Positions 47,635-55,117 of a stretch of 64,000 nucleotides of DNA are shown piece by piece (the first letter of the stretch is position 1; the number at the start of each line of letters is the position of its first letter). Position numbers and translations under genes: made by a program. Location of the stretch: assembly GCF_019039105.1 (NCBI RefSeq), contig NZ_JAHPIV010000002.1, positions 124,001 through 188,000 on the forward strand, in the 5' to 3' direction. The notes under the pieces are model-generated. The model did not search any database and had not been told where the DNA came from. It saw nothing but the letters and a program-made list of their open reading frames with translations. This stretch comes from Desertibacillus haloalkaliphilus (GTDB taxonomy: Bacteria; Bacillota; Bacilli; Bacillales; KJ1-10-99).

Positions 47635-49746
47635 TTGAAAAAAAAGTATTTAGCTTTAATGACTTTAGCTATTGGGTTGCTGTTTGGTCATTATGAAGCG
47701 TCAGCATCATATTATGCGGATGTGGAATCAGGAGACACTATTCAATTTGGTGGAGTTGAATGGCTTGTTCTTGATCCAGAAGATGGGCGAGTGATTTGGG
47801 ATGAACCAGATATTAATGGTGACCCCTTTTGGAAAACAAGGACGTTTGACGATGGAAGTTCGAACGTTTGGGAAACGTCAGATGTTAGAGCTGATCTAAA
47901 TAATAACTTAGTTAATGATTTAGATTTTAGTGATGGATCTAATAGTGATGTTATTACAAATATTGATTTAATAACAGAAGATGAATATATAGAATACTCA
48001 ACATATTATAACGGTGATATTTTAGATTTTAATGATTGGGACTATCATTGGTGGACGAAAAATCCCACCTCAGATTCGACATTTCGTGTTCAACGTGTTA
48101 GCGGCGATGGTTTTATAAACTACAACAGTGCATCATCTTCTATCGGCACCCGCCCCGCTTTGAATTTGGAACCTAGAATATTTAAACCTGTACCAGAAGT
48201 TTCGAAATTAACAGCTGATCAAACGGATACAACCGTTACTCTACAATGGGAAAATTCAGATGTCTCAGAGGTTGATAGGGTTAATATTTATAAAGATGAT
48301 AACTTATCAGCATCATTAAAAAATGGTGAAGATATCTATATATTCAACGAATTAGATTACTCCACTGAATACAGTTTTAAAGTCACAACGGTAAATAATG
48401 ATGGCGAAGAAAGTGTTGGTAAAACAATTAATGTAAAGACAGACTATATTTATTTAGAAGATATAACTGTACATGGTGTTTATGATTATTATAATCGAAT
48501 CTTTTTAAATTGGGATAATCCTACACAAGAAGGTTTCGAAAAGGTTTTAGTCTACGAAAATGGAGAGTTTATTGATGAAGTCGAAGCTCCTTATAGTTCG
48601 TATCTATTTGAACATTTAAAACCAGATACTGATTATACATTTTTACTAACGTCTCTTTATGATCCTTATGGTGAAACAGAAGGGGTTGAAGTTAATGCGA
48701 GAACGTCTCCAGTTCCAGAGGTTGAAGAGTTAACGATAGCATCTAATAGTTACCATGAAGTTAGTTTGATCTGGACACTCCCAGAAATGCAGGGATATGA
48801 TTTTGCAGCCCTTTATTATGAAGGTGAAAAAGTTGCTCAAACAGACGGTTACAAGTTCTATATTGAAGGTTTTGAACCAGGGAAAACACACGAATTTGAA
48901 GTAAAAACGGTAACTGAGGACGGTTACGAATCGAATGGTGTACCTATTTCTGTTGACACACCGGAGGCACCTGAAAAAGAGGACGTTAGTAATGTAGAGG
49001 TTTCTACTACTTACGATCGTGTTGACTTGTCTTGGAGTATTCCGGAATACAACCCTAATTTTGAGTTTGTGAGAATCTACAGAAAAGACATGGAAGATAG
49101 CGACGAGAATGTAGTATCTACCTTTTTGTTTGGTTCAACGGCTTCAGCAAATGATGATGATTATGATCCTTTATTTGAAACAAATGGTACATACTTCAAT
49201 GATTTAAGCGTTGAATCAGATAGTGATTATGAATATAAGCTGACAACAGAAAATACCGAAGGTGAAGAATCAGACGGCGTTTTTGTACAAGCATCGACAG
49301 AAGAAGAACCACTTCCAGAAATGGGTGGTGTTAATGATGAAAAGGACGAGAATGGAGACTACGTCTATTCGTGGTCAAGACCAACAGAAGGGGAAGTACA
49401 AGTATTAGTAGGTAGGGATGAATACGCAACGGTTCCAGCTAGTCAAGGGGAAATAACAATACCTGCTGACGATATGCAATATACGTTGATGGGTGATCCA
49501 GACGTTGAATTAGTACCTATTAGTGAATCTGGGTTAGTTGGGGTTCCGTCAGACCCTAATCTGAATTTAGGCGGCACCGGACTTCCATTTTCACCGAATG
49601 AGGTTTTAAAAACAGCAATGCAATTCCTTTTGATTATCGGACCTTTCGTTCTCCTTACGTTAGCGGTTTACTTTACACCTAAACTGATACGTTTAATTAA
49701 ACAATCAGCAAATCAAAATCAAAATCGTAGGAGGGGGAGAGTGTGA
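47635..49746 (+). CDS. FnIII-repeat receptor-binding-like protein with coat-like C-terminus
   Basis: A 703-aa secreted protein. It has a signal peptide (about residues 1-24) and a DUF6273-like domain ending SSIGTRPALNL near residue 180. About four fibronectin type III-like repeats follow (for example TTVTLQWENSDVSEVDRV, DRVDLSWSIPEYNPNF). A membrane helix and basic tail at about 660-703 match the 68-aa coat protein. It starts at TTG 47635 after AAAGGGGG. By architecture it is the pIII-like tip or adsorption protein. Confidence 0.6.
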   Translation: MKKKYLALMTLAIGLLFGHYEASASYYADVESGDTIQFGGVEWLVLDPEDGRVIWDEPDINGDPFWKTRTFDDGSSNVWETSDVRADLNNNLVNDLDFSDGSNSDVITNIDLITEDEYIEYSTYYNGDILDFNDWDYHWWTKNPTSDSTFRVQRVSGDGFINYNSASSSIGTRPALNLEPRIFKPVPEVSKLTADQTDTTVTLQWENSDVSEVDRVNIYKDDNLSASLKNGEDIYIFNELDYSTEYSFKVTTVNNDGEESVGKTINVKTDYIYLEDITVHGVYDYYNRIFLNWDNPTQEGFEKVLVYENGEFIDEVEAPYSSYLFEHLKPDTDYTFLLTSLYDPYGETEGVEVNARTSPVPEVEELTIASNSYHEVSLIWTLPEMQGYDFAALYYEGEKVAQTDGYKFYIEGFEPGKTHEFEVKTVTEDGYESNGVPISVDTPEAPEKEDVSNVEVSTTYDRVDLSWSIPEYNPNFEFVRIYRKDMEDSDENVVSTFLFGSTASANDDDYDPLFETNGTYFNDLSVESDSDYEYKLTTENTEGEESDGVFVQASTEEEPLPEMGGVNDEKDENGDYVYSWSRPTEGEVQVLVGRDEYATVPASQGEITIPADDMQYTLMGDPDVELVPISESGLVGVPSDPNLNLGGTGLPFSPNEVLKTAMQFLLIIGPFVLLTLAVYFTPKLIRLIKQSANQNQNRRRGRV

Positions 49747-49898
49747 GTAGTTCAGTGTTACAAAACGTTTTAGAGGTGCTATTCAGTGACATATTTTTTT
49801 ACTTATCACCGATCCTCTTTGTTTTTGCTTTTACGCTTTTCTCTGATCGGTTGATTGATTTAGCTTACGGTGCGATCCAACACAAAAGAAGGCGGTAA
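49743..49898 (+). CDS. 51-aa coat-like membrane peptide
   Basis: MSSSVLQNVLEVLFSD, one hydrophobic helix (about residues 17-34) and a basic tail (HKRRR). The GTG start overlaps the stop of the preceding gene (GTGTGA), and GGAGGGGGAG lies upstream. Likely a small structural protein. Confidence 0.5.
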   Translation: MSSSVLQNVLEVLFSDIFFYLSPILFVFAFTLFSDRLIDLAYGAIQHKRRR

Positions 49899-49901
49899 AA
49901 C

Positions 49902-50444
49902 ATGTTCCTACTTGAAAACGTCATTGTATTAGGGGTTTTAGGTGATGCTTTCGGCAGTCTGTTTTCAGTCATATGGGATGGAATCGTTTGGATAGGTGAG
50001 CAGATCGGCGCTTTCTTTCAATGGTTGGGTGGATTGATATGGGATGCGATTCAATGGCTGGGCGAATTATTAAGAGATTTATTCTATGCCTTGATGGACT
50101 TGTTACTAAGTTTCTTTGAATTAATCTACGCTTTGATTGATTCATTGCTTTACTTTCTATTCCAGATCGGCACTTTAGCAGCAAAGCTATTCATTATTCT
50201 TTTTGAAGTCGCAAAGCTGATTTATTCGTTCTTTGTTGGGTTTGCGAATACGTTGGCTAGTCTAGCCTACCAACCGCAAACAACAGGCAGTCATGGATAT
50301 AGCCAGATGATTGGACGGGTGTTTAGTGCAGCTGAACCATTGCAACTAAGTGTCATTGCTTACATGTTGCTTTTTATCATCTGGGTCTTCACAGCAATCC
50401 AAGTGATTAAACTATTGTCAAACTTACGAGTAGGGGGAGATTAA
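49902..50444 (+). CDS. Multispan membrane protein (pVI-like candidate)
   Basis: A 180-aa protein that is hydrophobic along most of its length, with amphipathic W/I/L repeats (IWDGIVWIGEQIG, LIWDAIQWLGELL) in the first third and three or four membrane helices after that. Filamentous phage pVI and similar assembly proteins share this kind of composition. It starts 3 bases after the previous gene. Confidence 0.5.
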   Translation: MFLLENVIVLGVLGDAFGSLFSVIWDGIVWIGEQIGAFFQWLGGLIWDAIQWLGELLRDLFYALMDLLLSFFELIYALIDSLLYFLFQIGTLAAKLFIILFEVAKLIYSFFVGFANTLASLAYQPQTTGSHGYSQMIGRVFSAAEPLQLSVIAYMLLFIIWVFTAIQVIKLLSNLRVGGD

Positions 50445-50720
50445 ATGCGAGAAACGTTAAGAGCATGGGTGGACAGTATTTTCTCCCCTGCTCATACCTT
50501 CCTAGATATGGCTATTGAACGTTTACAGAGCGTCCAGCTAGTAACACAACAAGGGTTAAACATCGGTCAACATTTAGCGATTTTTGGAGATATGCCCCAT
50601 GAATGGCAGCTAGTCATTAATAGTTTATTACTATCACTCGTTTTGATCGGATCGTTGTTTATGTTTAGAGCACTCATGAGAATCTATTTTGCGAAAAAGG
50701 ACGGTGTTAAATGGTGGTAG
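50445..50720 (+). CDS. Small membrane protein of the structural operon
   Basis: A 91-aa protein with a polar N-terminal half and a membrane helix at about residues 57-77, then basic residues (RIYFAKKDGVKWW). It directly abuts the preceding gene and overlaps the next by 10 bases. No family recognised. Confidence 0.5.
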   Translation: MRETLRAWVDSIFSPAHTFLDMAIERLQSVQLVTQQGLNIGQHLAIFGDMPHEWQLVINSLLLSLVLIGSLFMFRALMRIYFAKKDGVKWW

Positions 50721-50860
50721 ATGCTTTTATTTATTTTGTGGCTATCGGTTCTGGAACAGCTACAGGAGTTGGGATTGTTGCATGGATCGGCTGGAAGATC
50801 ATCCAGAGATCGAACCGCAAAGGGAATGTTGAGAAGAATAAAAGAAAGGCAGTGGTGTAA
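50711..50860 (+). CDS. 49-aa coat-like membrane peptide
   Basis: A short N-terminus, a glycine-rich hydrophobic helix (IYFVAIGSGTATGVGIVAW) and a strongly basic tail (QRSNRKGNVEKNKRK). The start lies within the end of the preceding gene. The glycine spacing and basic tail are coat-protein-like. Confidence 0.5.
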   Translation: MVVDAFIYFVAIGSGTATGVGIVAWIGWKIIQRSNRKGNVEKNKRKAVV

Positions 50861-51259
50861 GTGTTTAGCTTTAAGAGAAAAAGAGATGGGGATGTTTTTG
50901 AAGAAACGCCCGATGTTTTGATTGTTTTCGATAATGAAGCGAAAACAAGCGATATAAAACGAATAAATGACATTTCCGAGGATTCGGTGATTGTCACAGG
51001 TCAATACAAAGTACCTTTAGAAGATTGTGAGATCACAAACAGCATTGAAGGAAGGCACTTTTTCTATCGTGCGCCCTCTCAATCCATTACAGAAACAAAA
51101 CGTTTAGCTCAGCTAGAAAAGAACATTGTTTTGAATCAGATTACAAGTTATAGGGATCATTACGCAGAACAAGGGACGGACTTTACGAAAATTGGGTTAC
51201 TTGTCATTATTGCGATTGCCTTTTTAATGTTTGGGGTTTCTAGTTGCACAGGTGTATAG
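50861..51259 (+). CDS. Tail-anchored cytoplasmic-type protein of the operon
   Basis: A 132-aa protein with a soluble N-terminal domain (about residues 1-105, including DVLIVFDNEAKTSDIKRI) and one C-terminal helix (GLLVIIAIAFLMFGVS). The GTG start directly follows the previous stop. The function is unknown; placement just before the ATPase genes suggests assembly. Confidence 0.5.
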   Translation: MFSFKRKRDGDVFEETPDVLIVFDNEAKTSDIKRINDISEDSVIVTGQYKVPLEDCEITNSIEGRHFFYRAPSQSITETKRLAQLEKNIVLNQITSYRDHYAEQGTDFTKIGLLVIIAIAFLMFGVSSCTGV

Positions 51260-51270
51260 GAGGTTTGAAA

Positions 51271-51423
51271 ATGGATGAAAAAATCATTTATAAGATTTTC
51301 GAAATGAAAGGGCTCGTTGAATCACTCGTTGACCAACAAGAACAAGACGAATCGATTAGTTTTTTATCAGTTGAACGACTTCAATCACACCTTAACGAAT
51401 GTGTTGATTTAATCACAAAATAA
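51271..51423 (+). CDS. 50-aa acidic soluble protein
   Basis: Starts MDEKIIYKIFEMKGLVESLV and is helical and acidic throughout. AGGAGGTTTG precedes ATG 51271. No family recognised. Confidence 0.45.
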   Translation: MDEKIIYKIFEMKGLVESLVDQQEQDESISFLSVERLQSHLNECVDLITK

Positions 51424-51484
51424 CGTGTTGCTGAGGGCTTCTCTGTTGCAACGAAATTAAAATTGAAAGGTAGTTGTACACTAA

Positions 51485-51835
51485 ATGCAAAAAAATAACG
51501 ATGCTGAAAAGTTGCAAAGTGTCATTGGTGATAATCTCTTTCCAGAAGTTCATCATATATCAGATGTTAAGCAAGTGTTAGAAGAAATGAAAACCAATGC
51601 CCAAGAGTTACAAGAGTGGCAGATCAGAGCGATCCTTTTCTTAAAGCATTTAGGATCAAATGAATATTTACATGGACATAAAAACCCATACGTCGAAATT
51701 GAAAAAATGATTTTTGACGGCAAGGTGTTGGTAGCTGATCCGAATTATTATGTAGACACAATCGAAGCATTGATTCCAAAACCGCCGAAACCGGTTGTCA
51801 TGGCGGAAAAAGCACCACAAGGGGGCAAAAGATAA
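51485..51835 (+). CDS. Small protein upstream of the Zot-like ATPase
   Basis: A 116-aa soluble protein (FPEVHHISDVKQVLEEMKTN near the start, then LQEWQIRAILFLKHLGS). Its stop overlaps the ATPase start (TAATG), so the two are probably made together. Function unknown. Confidence 0.5.
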   Translation: MQKNNDAEKLQSVIGDNLFPEVHHISDVKQVLEEMKTNAQELQEWQIRAILFLKHLGSNEYLHGHKNPYVEIEKMIFDGKVLVADPNYYVDTIEALIPKPPKPVVMAEKAPQGGKR

Positions 51836-52470
51836 TGGCTCAACATTTATTTATCCAAGGGCCACTAGGAAGCGGCAAGACGTTTCTTATGTCATTACTC
51901 GCTCACCACTGGAGAGAAAAGGTGTTGGCAAGGGGCGGTGACATTCGATTATTTAGCAATTACGGCTTAAAAGATGCTCAACCGATGGATCACTATTCCG
52001 ATTGGTACGATGTAGCAAGAGTGCAAGGGAGTATCTGTTGTTGGGATGAAGCACAAATGGCGTTTGATAGTAGACAAGCGTTAAAGTCTAGCTCAATTTA
52101 CGCCAGCCAGCTAATGATGTTCACTCGTAAGATGAAAAGCGTTCAAATTTATTGTAGTCCGTCGATCAATAACGTTGATAGCCGGATTAGGCAGATTGTC
52201 GAGGTGCTGATCAATGTACGAAAGATAGGGAATAAAGGTTTTTCGATTATGTTCACCGACTTTCAAACGGGGGAGTTCATGCACAAACAGTTTTTACCGA
52301 TGTGGAAAGCTAAAATGATTTTTAAAATGCAACTATATGATACCTATCAAATGGTTAGCGGCTTTCCTTTGCCGAATACAGAGCGAGAAGCAATTAAGTT
52401 CTTTGATGAGCTAGATCAGGCTCATAATGAAGGGAGAAGGGTAAAAGAGAGGGTGACTGTCGGATCATGA
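51835..52470 (+). CDS. Zot/pI-like assembly ATPase
   Basis: A 211-aa P-loop ATPase. Walker A is GPLGSGKT at residues 9-16 and Walker B is CCWDEAQMAFDSR with D71-E72. TRKMKSVQIYC and SRIRQIVEVLINVRK follow the pattern of Zonular occludens toxin (Zot)/pI proteins that drive extrusion of filamentous phages. A cellular FtsK or A32-type packaging ATPase is less likely because the DEAQ motif and context fit Zot better. It lacks the C-terminal membrane helix of pI; the next overlapping gene encodes a short membrane protein that may supply it. Confidence 0.65.
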   Translation: MAQHLFIQGPLGSGKTFLMSLLAHHWREKVLARGGDIRLFSNYGLKDAQPMDHYSDWYDVARVQGSICCWDEAQMAFDSRQALKSSSIYASQLMMFTRKMKSVQIYCSPSINNVDSRIRQIVEVLINVRKIGNKGFSIMFTDFQTGEFMHKQFLPMWKAKMIFKMQLYDTYQMVSGFPLPNTEREAIKFFDELDQAHNEGRRVKERVTVGS

Positions 52471-52649
52471 TCAGTTCAGTATGGCTTCCGTTTTTAACAG
52501 CTGTCTTCCTTGCTATTGGTTTGTATACGTTTATTGACGTGTCTGTCGAAAATATCAGTCAAAAAATAAAAAAAGTAGTGGCAATTCAACGTATTAAGAA
52601 GGAGAGAAAACGAAATGAACCTAGAAAACCTTTCGTTAATACCAGATAA
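52467..52649 (+). CDS. 60-aa membrane protein overlapping the Zot-like ATPase
   Basis: One N-terminal helix (about residues 6-24) followed by a basic cytoplasmic-like stretch (QRIKKERKRNEPRKPF). The start overlaps the ATPase stop by 4 bases (ATGA). It may be the membrane part of a split pI/Zot protein. Confidence 0.5.
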   Translation: MISSVWLPFLTAVFLAIGLYTFIDVSVENISQKIKKVVAIQRIKKERKRNEPRKPFVNTR

Positions 52650-52974
52650 TTATAAGGATCGGGATCCACGTAATTTACTTTATCACTTCCCATCTATGCC
52701 AAAAGTGAAGTTTGCTAAATTAATGAACAAATTTTATTACTTCAAAGCACTGGAAGCCGTTGAAGAAGCAGCTAGGAAAAATGGTTTCATTTTAGTTCCG
52801 TTCCAGTGTATGCATTGGAAACGAAAAAAAGATTATGCTCTTGATCGAAAGGTAAAATGTTGTGGACGATCCTTTTTTATGATGAAGGTTTCAGAATTAA
52901 CTTCAAGTGAAAAAAATAAACTGATTGCCTTTTTAGAGGAAAATGATCTTTTAGGTAATGTAGTGGCTTCATAA
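52615..52974 (+). CDS. Hypothetical basic protein
   Basis: A 119-aa soluble protein rich in K and aromatic residues, with CMHWKRKKDY and RKVKCCGRSFFMMK. Two cysteine clusters could bind metal, but no family is recognised. GAAGGAGAG precedes ATG 52615, inside the preceding gene. Confidence 0.5.
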   Translation: MNLENLSLIPDNYKDRDPRNLLYHFPSMPKVKFAKLMNKFYYFKALEAVEEAARKNGFILVPFQCMHWKRKKDYALDRKVKCCGRSFFMMKVSELTSSEKNKLIAFLEENDLLGNVVAS

Positions 52975-52998
52975 AAACAAAAGAAAGCGAGAGGTTAC

Positions 52999-53355
52999 AT
53001 GATTACGTTAAGCCAAGAGCAAAGTTTAATTCTACAGTTTCACTTAAGTGTAATGAGAGGATCTGTAAAAAAAGGCTTTAAAAAGACTTATGGTTTTAAA
53101 TATCGTGAGAAAATGAAGTTGTATGATGAAGTGATTAAGAAACTTCAAAGTGTTGATCAATCACTAGAAGTACAAGAGTACAACTTATCCATTGATGAAG
53201 TGGAAATGCTCAATCAATTTTTAGGATTTTATATAACGGAATTAGAAAGCAATTTATCAGGTGATGGTCAAGACGAGGATCAAAAAGATATTTTGCATAT
53301 CATAAATGATCTAAAAGAAATGTCAAGGAAATTTCATGAGTATCTTGCAAACTAA
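52999..53355 (+). CDS. Hypothetical helical protein at the end of the operon
   Basis: A 118-aa charged helical protein (MITLSQEQSLILQFHLSVMR at the start). AAGCGAGAGG precedes it. No family recognised. A short hairpin terminator lies 40 bases behind it, the probable end of the structural operon. Confidence 0.5.
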   Translation: MITLSQEQSLILQFHLSVMRGSVKKGFKKTYGFKYREKMKLYDEVIKKLQSVDQSLEVQEYNLSIDEVEMLNQFLGFYITELESNLSGDGQDEDQKDILHIINDLKEMSRKFHEYLAN

Positions 53356-53396
53356 ACATTCTCAAAAACAACCGTTATTGGGAGAGTGTGCAGCTT

Positions 53397-53418
53397 GGGC
53401 TAACATTGCCCTTTTTTC
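53397..53418 (+). terminator. Terminator of the structural operon
   Basis: GGGC-TAACATT-GCCC followed by T6. The stem is short. Confidence 0.55.
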
Positions 53419-53501
53419 TTGCAAAAACTTTCCCAAAACTCATTACCGTAATCTATCAACCTAAAATGTACGTTTATGAAAAAAGAGGAGTGAGGGAGAC
53501 A

Positions 53502-54050
53502 GTGATTATTGGTTATGCCCGTGTGAGTACGAAAGAACAATCACTAGATATGCAGCTGGATGCACTTCATAAATCGGGTTGTGAGCGAATTTTTAAAGAA
53601 AAGGTGTCTGGGTCAAAAGATGACAGAGAACAGCTACACAGAGTGCTTGAGACGCTCAGGACAGGTGATAAGTTTGTTGTTTATAAATTAGATCGTCTTG
53701 CACGGTCTACTCTGAAGCTGTTAAAGGTTGCTGAACAATTAGAACAGCAGGGAGTAGAATTAATAAGCATTCAAGATAATATAGACACCACGACACCAAT
53801 GGGAAAGGCTATGTTTCGAATGTTATCCGTTTTAGCTGAATTAGAACGCGATATGATTCGTGAGCGTACAAGATCAGGGCTAGAAGCTGCGAGAGCTAGA
53901 GGACGTAAAGGAGGACGCCCAAAGAAAAATGAAAAGAAAGTAGAGCAAGCACTCAAAATGTATAAAACCAAACAATTTACAATAGCCGAGATCACGGACG
54001 CAACAGGTGTTTCTAGCAGTACACTGTATAGATCAATAAGTTCCTTATAA
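53502..54050 (+). CDS. Small serine recombinase (resolvase/invertase family)
   Basis: A 182-aa Tn3-type resolvase/invertase. The N-terminal catalytic domain has YARVSTKEQSLDMQLDAL (active serine) and KLDRLARSTLKLLKV; AELERDMIRERTRSGLEAA and a C-terminal HTH (FTIAEITDATGVSSSTLYRS) follow. GTG 53502 was chosen because it gives the family length; an upstream extension to 53388 is not conserved-looking. It may resolve multimers of the circular element or invert a segment. Convergent to the next XRE gene. Confidence 0.88.
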   Translation: MIIGYARVSTKEQSLDMQLDALHKSGCERIFKEKVSGSKDDREQLHRVLETLRTGDKFVVYKLDRLARSTLKLLKVAEQLEQQGVELISIQDNIDTTTPMGKAMFRMLSVLAELERDMIRERTRSGLEAARARGRKGGRPKKNEKKVEQALKMYKTKQFTIAEITDATGVSSSTLYRSISSL

Positions 54051-54074
54051 TAAGAGAGCTTATTGATCTTTTTT
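54031..54074. terminator. Convergent terminator resolvase / XRE gene
   Basis: GATCAATAAG/CTTATTGATC, a perfect 10-bp stem followed by T6 on the + strand. Confidence 0.75.
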
Positions 54075-54297
54075 ACATCCAAAAATCATCATATTCAACC
54101 TTTTTCCCCCATTTTGATTTTAATGACCTTCGTACTTTTTCAAAGGTAGAGAATTTCGGTTTATACTCTTTCTCATTACACATCCTTGACATTGTCCCGT
54201 GACCTACTTTTGCTTCTTTTTGTATATCAATTTGCTGTATATCATTCTTATCTAACCATTCCCCAAATTTAGTTCTTTTCTTTCCTAGTCCAAACAT
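54073..54297 (-). CDS. XRE-like helix-turn-helix regulator
   Basis: A 74-aa protein starting MFGLGKKRTKFGEWLDKN, with the helix-turn-helix DIQKEAKVGHGTMSRMCNEK. ATG 54297 follows AGGAGGTGT. It is divergent to the small genes at 54454-55080 and faces an intergenic region with repeated TGGACA. Confidence 0.7.
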   Translation of the reverse strand: MFGLGKKRTKFGEWLDKNDIQQIDIQKEAKVGHGTMSRMCNEKEYKPKFSTFEKVRRSLKSKWGKKVEYDDFWM

Positions 54298-54329
54298 TAC
54301 AAGACACCTCCTAAAAAGAGTGTTGTTAT

Positions 54330-54390
54330 ATGTCTTGGACAAAATATCCATTTTTTATACGAGTGAAAAAAATGGACATAATGGACAAGC
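54330..54390. promoter_or_regulatory. Putative operator: repeated TGGACA and inverted arms
   Basis: TTGGACAAAATATCCATTTTTT is followed by AAAAAATGGACATAATGGACAA, forming a large imperfect inverted repeat with three or four TGGACA/TGTCCA elements. Probably bound by the adjacent XRE protein. Confidence 0.5.
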
Positions 54391-54413
54391 TCTACCCCAT
54401 ATTATTTATTAAA

Positions 54414-54827
54414 GACGTCGATCAGACGTCATAACAACAAGGAGGAATGCTTCATGACAAAGGAAATGGCTATATATCTACTGGAGAGTAAGGACGTCTA
54501 CTTGACGTCAGAAGGTAGAGAGATTCTAATAGCGATGATTTACGGACAAAAGGCGGTGACGTCACAGTAATGGTATATAGACCGACTGTAAGGTACCATG
54601 ACGTTTTTCGTGACTATGTAAATAAACTATTCCATGCTACAACATTGGATCGAAATCAAATAATCCGAGCTGCCTTGTTTGCAGCTGCACACTCAAATGA
54701 ATTTTATAAATTGATTGATGGCTATAAAAAAAGTGACGTCCCTCTTCCCTCTCCTATTTGGGAGCCTTTAGATCATGAATTATGGATGGAGCAGTGCAAA
54801 GAAAAGGGGAAGGGAGGGAGAGACGTC
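54414..54827. repeat. Cluster of seven GACGTC palindromes
   Basis: GACGTC occurs at 54414, 54425, 54493, 54504, 54558, 54735 and 54822. Two pairs are spaced exactly 11 bp, one helical turn. A 6-mer is expected about 0.1 times in 414 bp. The sites run across gene boundaries, so a protein-coding reason is unlikely. Confidence 0.8.
54454..54570 (+). CDS. 38-aa peptide within the GACGTC cluster
   Basis: MTKEMAIYLLESKDVYLTSE and a hydrophobic-neutral remainder. AAGGAGGAATG precedes ATG 54454 and its TAA overlaps the next ATG. The reading frame spans three of the GACGTC sites. Confidence 0.45.
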   Translation: MTKEMAIYLLESKDVYLTSEGREILIAMIYGQKAVTSQ

Positions 54828-54944
54828 AATGCTAAACCTAAACGAGAGGGACCAGTTGAATCGATTGATCGAACTTCTCGAAAAGAGACAACAAACCGAC
54901 GAATCCGATTCAAAAATAGTGGAGGAATTAAATTCTCATTCTAA
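54570..54944 (+). CDS. Small basic, possibly ribbon-helix-helix DNA-binding protein
   Basis: A 124-aa protein. The first half (TVRYHDVFRDYVNKLFHATT, then LDRNQIIRAALFAAAHS) resembles a ribbon-helix-helix or helix pair, the second half is basic and low-complexity. It may bind the GACGTC sites around it. No family confirmed. It is coupled to the preceding ORF and overlaps the next. Confidence 0.45.
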   Translation: MVYRPTVRYHDVFRDYVNKLFHATTLDRNQIIRAALFAAAHSNEFYKLIDGYKKSDVPLPSPIWEPLDHELWMEQCKEKGKGGRDVNAKPKREGPVESIDRTSRKETTNRRIRFKNSGGIKFSF

Positions 54945-55080
54945 TGATGAAATTGTTGAGTGGGTTCCAGTAAGAGGGAAGGATCACTTATTAAAGAGAA
55001 GGGTTCGAAAACCGATGAAACCAAGTGATCTTCTTATACCTGGAGTGATAGCGGTGGCATTGTTTCTCAAAATTATATAA
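54829..55080 (+). CDS. Hypothetical protein with C-terminal hydrophobic helix
   Basis: An 83-aa protein, charged and helical, ending in a short hydrophobic segment (IPGVIAVALFLKII). ATG 54829 lies inside the previous gene and follows AGGGAGGGAGAG. No family recognised. It is the last gene before attR. Confidence 0.45.
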   Translation: MLNLNERDQLNRLIELLEKRQQTDESDSKIVEELNSHSNDEIVEWVPVRGKDHLLKRRVRKPMKPSDLLIPGVIAVALFLKII

Positions 55081-55117
55081 ACATGGTAAAATCAGCGTTA
55101 AATAGCCACTTTTAAAC

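Noticed and set aside
44663-52649. Conjugation (type IV secretion) operon as alternative reading of the small membrane proteins
   Set aside because: No relaxase, VirB4/VirD4, coupling protein or VirB6-like large protein is present, and the ATPase motif WDEAQ fits Zot better.
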